Positions 1-8,571 of a stretch of 62,683 nt of DNA are shown piece after piece (position 1 is the first letter of the stretch; each line of letters opens with the position of its first letter). Below the pieces are notes generated by a model, which made no database searches, had not been told where the DNA came from, and worked only from the letters and a program-made list of their open reading frames with translations. This stretch comes from Actinomycetota bacterium. Its GTDB lineage: Bacteria; Actinomycetota; Acidimicrobiia; Acidimicrobiales; CAIXPF01. The translations under genes were made by a program, and so were the position numbers. Location of the stretch: assembly GCA_016870475.1 (NCBI GenBank), contig VGBO01000007.1, forward strand, positions 1-62,683, given 5' to 3'.

Positions 1-1382
1 TCCAGGGGCTCGACGTCGCCGGCAGCTCGTTCAACGTGCTGGCCCTGGTCGGTGGCCTCACGACGCTCGTGGGCGGGTCACTCGCCTTCGTGCAGCGGGA
101 CATCAAGAAAGTGCTCGCGTACTCGACGGTCTCACAGCTCGGGTACATGGTCATGGCGCTCGGCGTCGGTGCCTGGACCGCTGCGATGTTCCACCTCTTC
201 ACGCACGCGTTCTTCAAGGCCTGCCTGTTCCTCGGTTCGGGATCGGTCAGCCACGCCTGCAACCACAGCTTCGACATGAAGTACGACATGGGCGGGCTCC
301 GCAAGTACATGCCGAAGACGCATGCGACGTTCCTCGTCGGGACGCTGGCACTCGCCGGTCTGCCGTTGCTGTCCGGGTTCTGGTCGAAGGACGAGATCCT
401 CGCCGGAACCGGTGGTCTCGGACTCTCGACCGGCGCCAACGGGACCTACCACCTCATGCTGATCATGGGCCTCGCGACCGGTGGCATGACGGCGGCGTAC
501 ATGACCCGCTGCTACTGGCTGACCTTCATGGGTGAGTGGCGCGGTGCGAACTCACCGAACGCCCATCACGGCCACGGCGGTCACGGAGGTCATGACGACC
601 ACGGTCATGACGCGCACGCGGCGCACGGTCATGACGACCACGGCCATGATTCCCACGGTCACGACGCGCACGACGCCAACGACGCACACGGCGGGCTGCC
701 GCACGAGTCGGGCACGCGCATCACGACCCCGCTGCTGATCCTCGCCGTCATGGCGTTCCTCGCCACCTTCACCAACATCCCCGGCAAGTTCTCCTCCTAC
801 CTCGGTATCCCCGAGAGCTGGACCCTGCGCTTCGAGCACTACGTCGAGCCGCGGGCGGACTACTTCCCGAAGATCAGCCACGCCGAGTTCAGCCCGGCGC
901 TCGCGGTGCTGTCGATGGTGATCGCTGCGGTCTGCGCGGGCGCGGCCATCGCCTACTACCGCAAGGTCCAGTCGATCGACCCGCTCGCCACCGAGCTCGC
1001 CGACGGTCCGACCACCCGGATCCCGCTCGCCCGTGCGGCGTACCGGGTTCTCGAGAACAAGTTCTACCTCGACCACCTCTACACCGGGATCATCGCCGGG
1101 GCGACGAAGGGCCCACTCGCCCGTGCCACGGACCGGTTCAACCAGCAGGTGCTCGATGGTGTGGTCAACGGCGCAGCGAGCGTGTCGCGAGTCGCTGCGG
1201 GCGGTCTGTACACCTACGTCGACCAACAGGTCGTCGACGGCGTGGTGAACGCATCGGGTGCGGGAGCGTCGGAGGCGGGCGGTGTGCTGCGCAAGCTGCA
1301 GACCGGACGCATCCAGGCGTATGCCGGACTCATGTTCGCCGCAGCCGCCGTCCTCGCCGGGATCTTCGTCCTGGTGATCTGA
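1..1382 (+). CDS. nuoL: NADH-quinone oxidoreductase subunit L, 3' part (5' end outside window)
   Basis: This is the C-terminal part of the large antiporter-like membrane subunit of respiratory complex I, which couples quinone reduction to proton pumping. The frame is open from base 3, so the gene begins upstream. Visible are the core helices with DIKKVLAYSTVSQLGYM and the lysine/histidine segment HLFTHAFFKACLFLGSG, then a long lateral-helix-like C-terminus. Between two membrane segments, at about 563-700, lies a loop of some 44 residues made mostly of His, Asp and Gly. It leads into nuoM after 129 bases that hold only a small GCCC-TTCG-GGGC hairpin at 1418-1429 and a GGAG at 1491, so one nuo transcript is likely. 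Family assignment is secure. Confidence 0.97.
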   Translation, partial: QGLDVAGSSFNVLALVGGLTTLVGGSLAFVQRDIKKVLAYSTVSQLGYMVMALGVGAWTAAMFHLFTHAFFKACLFLGSGSVSHACNHSFDMKYDMGGLRKYMPKTHATFLVGTLALAGLPLLSGFWSKDEILAGTGGLGLSTGANGTYHLMLIMGLATGGMTAAYMTRCYWLTFMGEWRGANSPNAHHGHGGHGGHDDHGHDAHAAHGHDDHGHDSHGHDAHDANDAHGGLPHESGTRITTPLLILAVMAFLATFTNIPGKFSSYLGIPESWTLRFEHYVEPRADYFPKISHAEFSPALAVLSMVIAAVCAGAAIAYYRKVQSIDPLATELADGPTTRIPLARAAYRVLENKFYLDHLYTGIIAGATKGPLARATDRFNQQVLDGVVNGAASVSRVAAGGLYTYVDQQVVDGVVNASGAGASEAGGVLRKLQTGRIQAYAGLMFAAAAVLAGIFVLVI

Positions 1383-1511
1383 CCTTCCAACGACCACGCG
1401 AACGAACACACCGACAGGCCCTTCGGGGCGCAACTGCAGGAACTCGACACCGGAGGACGGCACCAGCAGGGTCCGCCCCGAGGTTCGAGAGGAGAGGCGA
1501 GAGCAACCGAG

Positions 1512-3044
1512 ATGACGGACTTCCTGAACGACTGGGGACTCACGATCCCGACGTTGCTGCCACTCGTGGCGGCCGTCGTAATGATGCTCATCCCCAAAGC
1601 CGAAGAGGAGACGCACAAGGTCGTCGCGCTGGCCACATCGCTGGTCGTCGCCGTCTTCGGCGTGCTGCTGCTCCTGAACTTCGATTTCGACCGCACGAAG
1701 GACCTGCAGTTCGCGGTCGACATCGGCTGGATCGACATCATCCGGTCCCGGTTCACGATCGGCGTCGACGGCATCGCCCTGCCGCTGATCCTGCTCACGA
1801 TGTTCGTGGTTCCGCTGGTGATCATCTACAGCTGGAACCACTTCCCCGAGCCGCACAACCCCAAGGCGTTCCTGATCCTGATCATGATCCTGCACACGGG
1901 CATGCTCGGATCCTTCGTCGCCCAGGACCTGATCCTGTTCTTCGTGTTCTTCGAGGTCGTGCTCCTGCCGATGTACTTCATGATCGGCGTCTGGGGCGGC
2001 GAGCAGCGACAGTACGCATCGATCAAGTTCTTCCTCTACACGCTGTTCGGTTCGGCGCTCATGATCGTGAGCTTCCTGGCGTTGTTCGTGCTCACCGGGG
2101 CCGAGACCTTCAACATGGTCCAGCTCGCCGAGCAGGTCGCCGCCCGTGAGATCGCGCTCTCGACCCAGGTGCTCATCTTCGGCGGCATGTTCATGGGCTT
2201 CGGCATCAAGGTGCCGATGTTCCCGTTCCACACCTGGCTGCCCGACGCGCACACGCAGGCCCCGACCCAGGGATCGGTGATCCTTGCGGCGGTGCTGCTC
2301 AAGCTCGGCACCTACGGCTTCGTGCGCATCGCACTGCCCATCCTCCCCGACGCGGCGATCGAGTGGGCACCGTGGATCGGCCTGCTCGCCGTGATCGGCA
2401 TCATCTATGGCGCACTCGGCTGTCTCGCCCAGACCGACATGAAGCGACTGATCGCGTTCTCGTCGGTTGCGCACATGGGCTACGTCATGCTCGGGATCGC
2501 CACGCTCACCGACTTCGGCATCAACGCCGCCATCTTCGGCATGGTCGCCCACGGTCTCATCACCGGCATGCTGTTCTTCATCGCCGGCTCGATCAAGGAG
2601 CGGTTCCACACCCTCGAGATCAAGCGTCTCGGCGGACTGCTGAAGCAGGCCCCGCGCATGGGCTGGATCCTCGGTCTCACGACGATGGCCTCGCTCGGCC
2701 TCCCCGGCCTCGCCGGGTTCTGGGGTGAGTTCCCGGCGATCCTAGCCGCGTACAACCCCGCCGAGGGTCTCAACGTCACGCTGTTCCGTGCGTACATGGT
2801 CATCGCTGCGCTCGGAACGGTCCTCGCCGCGGCCTACCTCCTGTGGCTCTATCAGCGCACGGCGTTCGGTGAGCCGAAGGAGGAGTTCGCACACGAGCAC
2901 GTCCACGACATGCACGTGACCGAGTGGATCGCGTGGATCCCGATGGTCATCGCGTTCGTGGTCCTCGGTCTCATGCCGGGTCTGCTGTTCGGGATGATGG
3001 ACGGTGCCGTGACCAACATGGTCCGCACGGCGTTCGGAGGCTGA
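1512..3044 (+). CDS. nuoM: NADH-quinone oxidoreductase subunit M
   Basis: Membrane antiporter-like subunit of complex I, 510 residues, the usual length, with about 14 hydrophobic helices. The glutamate helix FFEVVLLPMYFMIGVWGG (near residue 145) and the lysine helix FGIKVPMFPFHTWLPDAH (near residue 235) that form the proton path are intact. A short His-rich stretch (EHVHDMHV) lies near the C-terminus. The ATG start is preceded by GGAG about 17 bases upstream, which is rather far. It sits between nuoL and nuoN with 3 bases to the next gene, so it is co-transcribed and probably translationally coupled to nuoN. Confidence 0.97.
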   Translation: MTDFLNDWGLTIPTLLPLVAAVVMMLIPKAEEETHKVVALATSLVVAVFGVLLLLNFDFDRTKDLQFAVDIGWIDIIRSRFTIGVDGIALPLILLTMFVVPLVIIYSWNHFPEPHNPKAFLILIMILHTGMLGSFVAQDLILFFVFFEVVLLPMYFMIGVWGGEQRQYASIKFFLYTLFGSALMIVSFLALFVLTGAETFNMVQLAEQVAAREIALSTQVLIFGGMFMGFGIKVPMFPFHTWLPDAHTQAPTQGSVILAAVLLKLGTYGFVRIALPILPDAAIEWAPWIGLLAVIGIIYGALGCLAQTDMKRLIAFSSVAHMGYVMLGIATLTDFGINAAIFGMVAHGLITGMLFFIAGSIKERFHTLEIKRLGGLLKQAPRMGWILGLTTMASLGLPGLAGFWGEFPAILAAYNPAEGLNVTLFRAYMVIAALGTVLAAAYLLWLYQRTAFGEPKEEFAHEHVHDMHVTEWIAWIPMVIAFVVLGLMPGLLFGMMDGAVTNMVRTAFGG

Positions 3045-3047
3045 TCC

Positions 3048-4568
3048 GTGATCGCCACCCTCCTCGCCCAGGTCTCGTCGACGTTCGAGCCGCCGACGCT
3101 CGACTTCCACGCGCTCGCGCCGGAGATCACGTTCGCCGCGTGCGTCGCGTTGCTGTACCTCGTCGACATGATCAAGCTCGAGGACGGGCGGCGTCTGATG
3201 CCGGGTCTCTCCGGTCTCGCCCTGCTCGCACCGCTCATCCCGATCATGACCCTCGCGCTCGATGGTGCGGACCGAACGCTGTTCGGTGGGGCGTTCGTGG
3301 TCGACAACGTGGCGCTGCTGCTCAAGGCGATGTTCTTCCTGTCCGGCTACGTGGTGGTGCTCCTCTCCACGAACCACCTTGCCGAAGGTGACTTCTGGGA
3401 GAGCGAGTACTACCTGATGCTCACGTCGTCTCTGCTCGGCATGGTCGTCATGTCGTCGGCACGGGACCTGGTGACGATCTTCGTGGCGCTCGAGCTGCTG
3501 TCGATCCCTGCCTACCTCATGGCGACCTGGGAGAAGCGGAGCCTGCGTTCGAACGAAGCGGGCCTGAAGTACTACCTGATGGGCGTGTTCGCGTCGGCGC
3601 TGATGCTGTACGGGATGTCGCTGTTGTTCGGGATCTCCGGTTCGACGCTGCTCACCGACATCGGCGCACGGATCGCCGAGGGCAACAGCTCCACGCCGAT
3701 CGTGTCCCTTGCGATCGTTCTCGTGATCGTCGGGTTCGCGTTCAAGGTCTCCGCCGTCCCGTTCCACTCGTGGGCGCCGGACACCTACGAGGGCGCACCG
3801 ACCCCGGTCACGGCCTTCCTCGCGGTCGCGTCGAAGGCGGCCGGGTTCGTGGCGCTGCTCCAGCTCGCGTTCGTCGGGTTCGCCGGTCGAACGGACGTCG
3901 TCGAACCGCTGATGTGGGTGCTCGCCGCAGCGTCGATGACGGTGGGCAACCTGATCGCCCTCCGCCAGACGAACATCGTCCGGATGCTGGCCTACTCCGG
4001 TATCGCGCAGGCGGGCTTCATCCTCGCTCCCTTCGCTGTCATGAGCGATAGCGCCACCGAGTCCCTCACGGCGGTGGTGACCTACCTCGTGATCTACGCG
4101 GCGATGAACCTCGGGGCGTTCGTCATCGTCATCGCCGTCGCCCGCAAGACGCAGTCCGGTGAGATCTCGTCGTTCGGAGGGCTGTTCGGCTACGCCCCCG
4201 GGCTCACGGTGGCCATGACTGTCTTCCTCGCCTCGCTCGCCGGCATCCCACCGCTCGGTGGTTGGTTCGCGAAGTTCGTCGTGTTCAAGGCGCTCGCCAC
4301 GGCCGGCACGCCCTGGGGCTACTCGCTCGCCGTGGTGATGGCCGTGAACTCCGTCGTCGCGTTCTACTACTACGCGCTCGTCCTCAAGGCCATGTGGTTC
4401 GACGAGGCGCCCTACGGCGACACATCACCGGTACGGGTCCCCGTGTCGCTCATCTCGGCGACCGGCCTGACGGCTGGGGCGACGATCCTGTTCGGGGTCT
4501 TCCCCGGGCTGCTCGGTCACTTCACCGGCAGCCTCGAGGGGATCATCGCCGTTCTCCCCGGCGGCTGA
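3048..4568 (+). CDS. nuoN: NADH-quinone oxidoreductase subunit N
   Basis: Third antiporter-like subunit of complex I, 506 residues with about 14 transmembrane helices. The conserved glutamate region VALELLSIPAYLMATW and the lysine region FKVSAVPFHSWAPDTYEGAP are present. A GTG start lies 3 bases after the nuoM stop. It is the last nuo gene; a MidA-type methyltransferase follows after 16 bases with no terminator between them, so that gene may be part of the same transcript. Confidence 0.97.
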   Translation: MIATLLAQVSSTFEPPTLDFHALAPEITFAACVALLYLVDMIKLEDGRRLMPGLSGLALLAPLIPIMTLALDGADRTLFGGAFVVDNVALLLKAMFFLSGYVVVLLSTNHLAEGDFWESEYYLMLTSSLLGMVVMSSARDLVTIFVALELLSIPAYLMATWEKRSLRSNEAGLKYYLMGVFASALMLYGMSLLFGISGSTLLTDIGARIAEGNSSTPIVSLAIVLVIVGFAFKVSAVPFHSWAPDTYEGAPTPVTAFLAVASKAAGFVALLQLAFVGFAGRTDVVEPLMWVLAAASMTVGNLIALRQTNIVRMLAYSGIAQAGFILAPFAVMSDSATESLTAVVTYLVIYAAMNLGAFVIVIAVARKTQSGEISSFGGLFGYAPGLTVAMTVFLASLAGIPPLGGWFAKFVVFKALATAGTPWGYSLAVVMAVNSVVAFYYYALVLKAMWFDEAPYGDTSPVRVPVSLISATGLTAGATILFGVFPGLLGHFTGSLEGIIAVLPGG

Positions 4569-4584
4569 CCCGAGTCCGCCCGCG

Positions 4585-5553
4585 GTGACCACCGAGGGTG
4601 AGCGGTTCGACCGGTTCATGGAGCGGGCGCTCTATGCGCCGGAGACGGGGTTCTTCACGTCGGGGCGCGGCTCGGCCGGTCGGCGCGGCGATTTCCTGAC
4701 CTCGGTGGAGGTGGGTCCGCTGTTCGGCGCCGTGATGGCCCGCATGCTCGACACCGAGTGGGACCGTCACGACCGGCCGGCGACGTTCACCGTCGTCGAT
4801 GCGGGCGCCGGCGTCGGTACGCTGCTGCGCAGCATCCTCGCCGCCGAACCCCGGTGCGCCGGTGCGCTCGACCTCGTCGCCGTCGAGATCGCACGGACCC
4901 AGCATCCCGGTCTCCCCCCGCAGGTCCGCAGCAGCGACGAGGTGCCGCGGGTTGAGGTCGGTGTCGTGATCGCCAACGAACTGCTCGACAACCTCCCGGT
5001 GCGCGTCCTCGAGCGCACGTCGGAGGGATGGCGGGAGCTCCACGTCGTGGAGGGGAGGGCGGTGGTACGACCCACCGAGCTGGTGGGGCCCGACGAGGTG
5101 CCCGTCGGCGCCCGCATCCCGATCGCCGAAGCGGCGGTCGGGTGGGTCCGGACCACGCTCGATCGGATCGACAGCGGTCGCCTCGTCGTCATCGACTACG
5201 GCGCGGACACCGCCGAGCTCGCCCGACGGCCCGCCGCCGGGTGGCTGCGCACCTATCGCTCCCACGGGCGCGGTGGTCCGCCGGAGGAGGATCCCGGTTC
5301 CCAGGACATCACCTACGACGTCCCCTTCGACCAGCTCCCCGGTGGCACGAGGACGACGCAGGCCGGCTGGCTCCGTCGCCACGGGATCGACGCTCTCGTC
5401 GATGAGGGCCGGCGGATCTGGGCGGAACGGGCCGCAGTGGCCGACCTCGGGGCGCTGCGGGCGCGCAGCCGAGTCCGTGAGGCGGAGGCGTTGGTCGACC
5501 CGGCGGGTCTGGGCGGCTTCGTCGTTGCGGAGTGGCAGCGTCCGGATTTGTGA
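4585..5553 (+). CDS. MidA/NDUFAF7-type SAM-dependent methyltransferase (COG1565)
   Basis: A 322-residue class I methyltransferase of the MidA family (DUF185/COG1565). Residues 72-79 give the SAM-binding loop DAGAGVGT, followed by the family motif IANELLDNLPVRVL and, later, DYGAD. The N-terminal GRGSAGRRGDFLTSVEVGPLFG is also typical. In mitochondria the relative NDUFAF7 dimethylates an arginine of the complex I subunit NDUFS2 and is needed for assembly. The bacterial substrate is not established, but here the gene follows nuoN by 16 bases, which suggests a complex I role; that is inference. The GTG start overlaps nothing, and the reading frame ends inside the leader of acs. Confidence 0.88.
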   Translation: MTTEGERFDRFMERALYAPETGFFTSGRGSAGRRGDFLTSVEVGPLFGAVMARMLDTEWDRHDRPATFTVVDAGAGVGTLLRSILAAEPRCAGALDLVAVEIARTQHPGLPPQVRSSDEVPRVEVGVVIANELLDNLPVRVLERTSEGWRELHVVEGRAVVRPTELVGPDEVPVGARIPIAEAAVGWVRTTLDRIDSGRLVVIDYGADTAELARRPAAGWLRTYRSHGRGGPPEEDPGSQDITYDVPFDQLPGGTRTTQAGWLRRHGIDALVDEGRRIWAERAAVADLGALRARSRVREAEALVDPAGLGGFVVAEWQRPDL

Positions 5554-5633
5554 GGGGCGATGCGCCGTGGGCGCCGCGTAAGCTCGCCCTGCCGTTCACG
5601 TCGACGATCGACCTGCGCACGGGGGAGAGCACG

Positions 5634-7628
5634 GTGGCCGAGCCCACGATCGAGAACTACTACAGCGAGGACCGGACCTTCCCGCCCTCCGATGCATTCC
5701 GCTCCGGCGCTCTTCTGACCGACCGGTCGATGTGGGAGGAGGCCGAGCGGGACTACGAGGCGTTCTGGGCGCGCCAGGCGCGTGAGCACGTGAGCTGGTT
5801 CGAGGACTTCCACACGACGCTCGAGTGGGAGGTCCCCTTCGCCAAGTGGTTCATCGGCGGGAAGCTGAACGTCAGCTACAACTGCCTCGACCGGCACGTC
5901 GAGGCCGGCAAGGGCAGCAAGGTCGCGTTCCACTGGGAGGGCGAACCGGGTGACACCCGGACGATCACCTACGCCGAGCTCCTCGCCGACGTCGAGCGGT
6001 TCGCGAACGCACTTCGGGACCTCGGGCTTCGGTCCGGCGACCGGGTCGCCATCTACATGCCGATGGTGCCCGAGCTCCCCGTGGCGATGCTGGCCTGCAC
6101 GCGCATCGGTGTGGCGCACTCGGTGATCTTCGGGGGGTTCAGCCCCGACGCGATCGTCGACCGCTGCAACGACGCAGCGGCCCGGCTCATCATCACCGCC
6201 GACGCCGGGTACCGCCGCGGCGCTCCCTCTGCGCTCAAGGCGAACGTCGACCTCGCGTTGCCGTCGTGCACGAGCGTCGAGAAGGTCGTCGTCGTGAACC
6301 GCTGCGGGGTCGCCGTCGACATGGTCGAGGGCCGGGACGTGTGGTGGGACGACGTGATGGCCGCTGCGGCACCCTCGTGCCCCCCCGAGCCGCTCGACAG
6401 CGAGCACCTCATGTACCTGCTCTACACCTCGGGGACCACGGCCAAGCCGAAGGGCATCATGCACACGACCGGGGGCTACCTCACCCAGGTCGCGTTCACC
6501 CACCGGTACACCTTCGACCTGCACCCCGAGACCGACGTGTACTGGTGTGCCGCCGACATCGGCTGGGTGACCGGGCACAGCTACATCGTCTACGGCCCGC
6601 TCGCGAACGGTGCGACGTCGGTGCTCTACGAAGGCACACCGGACACGCCGCGACCCGAGCTCCGGGAGGGCGCCGACCCCGGCGCGTGGCGCAAGGATCG
6701 GCTCTGGGACATCGTCGAGCGCTACGGGGTCACGCAGCTCTACACCGCACCGACGGCGATCCGCACCTTCATGAAGTGGGGCGCGACCTGGCCGGCGGCA
6801 CACGACATGTCCACGCTGCGCGTGCTCGGGACGGTCGGCGAGCCGATCAACCCCGAGGCCTGGATGTGGTACCACGAACACATCGGCGGCAGTTCCTGCC
6901 CGATCGTGGACACGTGGTGGCAGACCGAGACCGGCGGGCACATGATCACCCCGTGGCCGGGGGTCACCACCACCAAGCCGGGCTCGGCGACCCATGCGAT
7001 CCCCGGGGTGTTCATCGAGCTCGTCGACGACGACGGTGCCCAGGTGGAGCGCGGCGGCGGCTACCTCACGATCACCCGTCCCTGGCCGGGCATGCTGCGG
7101 GGTATCTGGGGTGCGCCGGAGCGGTATGCGGAGACCTACTGGAGCCGCTTCCCCGGCCGGTACTTCGCCGGTGACGGTGCGAAGCTCGACGACGACGGGT
7201 ACCTCTGGCTGCTCGGTCGCGTCGACGACGTCATGAACGTCTCGGGGCACCGGATCTCCACCACCGAGGTGGAGTCGGCCCTCGTCGATCACCCGACCGT
7301 CGCCGAGGCAGCGGTCGTGGGTGCGAACGACGACGTCACCGGTCAGGCGATCTACGGCTACGTGATCCTCCGTGGCGGGAACGAGGCGTCGGACGGGCTG
7401 CGGGAGGAGATCCGTCAGCACGTGGCGAAGAAGCTCGGGGCGATCGCCCGTCCCAAGGCGGTCATCATCGTCCCCGACCTCCCCAAGACCAGGTCGGGGA
7501 AGATCATGCGCCGCCTGCTCCGGGATGTGGTCGAGGGACGGACCCTCGGAGACACCACCACCCTCGCCGACGCCAACGTCGTGGAGGCGATCCGCACCCG
7601 TGCCGCGGATGCCTCCCAGGAGGACTGA
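5634..7628 (+). CDS. acs: Acetyl-CoA synthetase (AMP-forming)
   Basis: Activates acetate to acetyl-CoA through an acetyl-AMP intermediate in the cytosol. The protein is 664 residues, close to the usual 650. It has the adenylate-forming motif LLYTSGTTAKPKGIMHTT, the acetate-pocket region WWQTETGGHMITP, the hinge region YLWLLGRVDDVMNVSGHR and the C-terminal PKTRSGKIMRR, whose Lys (about 623) is the residue acetylated to switch off Acs in other bacteria. I chose the GTG at 5634 because GGGGGAG at 5621-5627 lies at the right distance; an in-frame GTG at 5532 would overlap the methyltransferase and add unconserved residues. A TAAGCT at 5579 could be a -10 box, but no good -35 box is seen. Confidence 0.96.
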   Translation: MAEPTIENYYSEDRTFPPSDAFRSGALLTDRSMWEEAERDYEAFWARQAREHVSWFEDFHTTLEWEVPFAKWFIGGKLNVSYNCLDRHVEAGKGSKVAFHWEGEPGDTRTITYAELLADVERFANALRDLGLRSGDRVAIYMPMVPELPVAMLACTRIGVAHSVIFGGFSPDAIVDRCNDAAARLIITADAGYRRGAPSALKANVDLALPSCTSVEKVVVVNRCGVAVDMVEGRDVWWDDVMAAAAPSCPPEPLDSEHLMYLLYTSGTTAKPKGIMHTTGGYLTQVAFTHRYTFDLHPETDVYWCAADIGWVTGHSYIVYGPLANGATSVLYEGTPDTPRPELREGADPGAWRKDRLWDIVERYGVTQLYTAPTAIRTFMKWGATWPAAHDMSTLRVLGTVGEPINPEAWMWYHEHIGGSSCPIVDTWWQTETGGHMITPWPGVTTTKPGSATHAIPGVFIELVDDDGAQVERGGGYLTITRPWPGMLRGIWGAPERYAETYWSRFPGRYFAGDGAKLDDDGYLWLLGRVDDVMNVSGHRISTTEVESALVDHPTVAEAAVVGANDDVTGQAIYGYVILRGGNEASDGLREEIRQHVAKKLGAIARPKAVIIVPDLPKTRSGKIMRRLLRDVVEGRTLGDTTTLADANVVEAIRTRAADASQED

Positions 7629-7656
7629 CCGTCCCGCGAAAAATCTCTCCGGGTCG

Positions 7657-7690
7657 GGAATGATCTCGGGAGAGCCTCGGTTACACCTCT
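7657..7690 (+). promoter_or_regulatory. Possible ECF-type promoter (GGAAT-N18-GTT) with overlapping inverted repeat
   Basis: GGAAT at 7657-7661 is followed after exactly 18 bases by GTTAC at 7680-7684. This matches the GGAAT-N18-GTT form recognised by SigR/SigH-type sigma factors in actinobacteria. The expected start near 7690 lies just before the first stem of the putative 6C RNA. A perfect inverted repeat, CGGTTAC at 7678-7684 and GTAACCG at 7692-7698, surrounds that start and could be an operator. The match is short and could be chance. Confidence 0.4.
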
Positions 7691-7790
7691 CGTAACCGCT
7701 CGAGGGTCGATCCCCCCTCACCCGACGTAGCGGAACTTACCGGCCGGCTGCAACCACTCCCCCCGGGTCGCAGCCGGCCGGTGCTCTTTT
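7691..7790 (+). ncRNA. Probable 6C small RNA (two C6-loop hairpins, the second a terminator)
   Basis: Two stem-loops follow each other in the gap after acs, each with exactly six cytosines in its loop (7712-7717 and 7759-7764). Stem 1 pairs CCGCT 7696-7700 with AGCGG 7729-7733 and GGGT 7704-7707 with ACCC 7720-7723. Stem 2 is a perfect 13-bp helix (7739-7751 with 7770-7782) followed by GCTCTTTT, so it also ends transcription. This is the defining layout of the actinobacterial 6C RNA family, a widespread small RNA of poorly known function. I identified it from pattern alone, without a covariance-model search. Confidence 0.72.
7739..7790 (+). terminator. Rho-independent terminator
   Basis: The perfect 13-bp stem 7739-7751/7770-7782 with an 18-base loop is followed by TTTT at 7787-7790. 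It ends the putative 6C RNA and would also stop read-through from acs. Confidence 0.8.
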
Positions 7791-7827
7791 CACCGTCCCT
7801 TCGACGGCGCTCCCTACGATGCCGTCC

Positions 7828-8553
7828 GTGCACCTCACCTACAACGACGCGCTGCGTCGACGCCTGCTCGAGAACCTCGGTCGCCGGGAGGCGCTCGACG
7901 GAGCGGCTGACGGACTGCGACTCGCCGCCGTGGCCGTGGTCGTGGTCGACAGTGACCCGGACCTGCACGGCACCGACCCGGGAACCGTCGACGTCTCCCG
8001 ACTCGTCGACATCCCCGGTGTCGACCCGGCGACGCTCTCGGGCCGGCTCGACGGTGTCGCCGGCGGCCCGGCGGTCCTGCTGACGCGGCGGGCACCGAAG
8101 CTCCGGGACCACGGAGGGCAGTGGGCGCTCCCCGGCGGGAGGGTCGATGCGGGGGAGTCGCCCCTCGATGCCGCCCGTCGAGAGTGCCGAGAGGAGCTCG
8201 GCCTCGATCTCGGGCTCGACCGGCTGCTCGGCCGACTCGACGACTACCCGACGAGATCGGGCTACCTCATGCGCCCCTTCGTGTTCTGGGGTGGGGCCGA
8301 CCCTGAGCTCCGACCCGATCCCCGCGAGGTCGCTTCCGTGCACCGGGTGTCGGTGCGCGAGCTCTGCCGACCGGATTCGCCCCGTCTCGTCACGATCCCC
8401 GAGAGCGACCGCCCGGTGCTGCAGCTCCCACTCGGCGGCGATCTCGTGCACGCCCCCACGGCTGCGGTGCTGTACCAGTTCCGGCTCGTCGCCCTCGAAG
8501 GTCGAGACGAGCGGGTCGACCACTTCGAGCAGCCGACGTTCGCCTGGCGCTGA
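7828..8553 (+). CDS. Nudix hydrolase (CoA pyrophosphatase-like)
   Basis: A 241-residue Nudix protein that should hydrolyse a nucleoside-diphosphate-linked substrate. The Nudix box [20 protein letters not shown](ELG) fits GX5EX7REUXEEXGU. The stretch [22 protein letters not shown] before it resembles CoA/NADH pyrophosphatase relatives, but the substrate cannot be fixed from sequence. I place the start at GTG 7828, because TACGAT at 7815-7820 lies 7 bases before it, as for other leaderless-looking genes here. The in-frame ATG at 7819 overlaps that hexamer. It stands alone between the 6C RNA and the convergent yajQ. Confidence 0.88.
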   Translation: MHLTYNDALRRRLLENLGRREALDGAADGLRLAAVAVVVVDSDPDLHGTDPGTVDVSRLVDIPGVDPATLSGRLDGVAGGPAVLLTRRAPKLRDHGGQWALPGGRVDAGESPLDAARRECREELGLDLGLDRLLGRLDDYPTRSGYLMRPFVFWGGADPELRPDPREVASVHRVSVRELCRPDSPRLVTIPESDRPVLQLPLGGDLVHAPTAAVLYQFRLVALEGRDERVDHFEQPTFAWR

Positions 8554-8571
8554 CGCGCCGACGACGGGCGG

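Noticed and set aside
563-697. DNA repeats in nuoL as a CRISPR or minisatellite
   Set aside because: The repeats are short, imperfect, in frame and code for a His-rich loop; there are no spacers.
7629-7738. A riboswitch in the gap after acs
   Set aside because: I looked for c-di-AMP, cobalamin and glycine riboswitch cores and saw none; the 6C hairpins explain the structure better.
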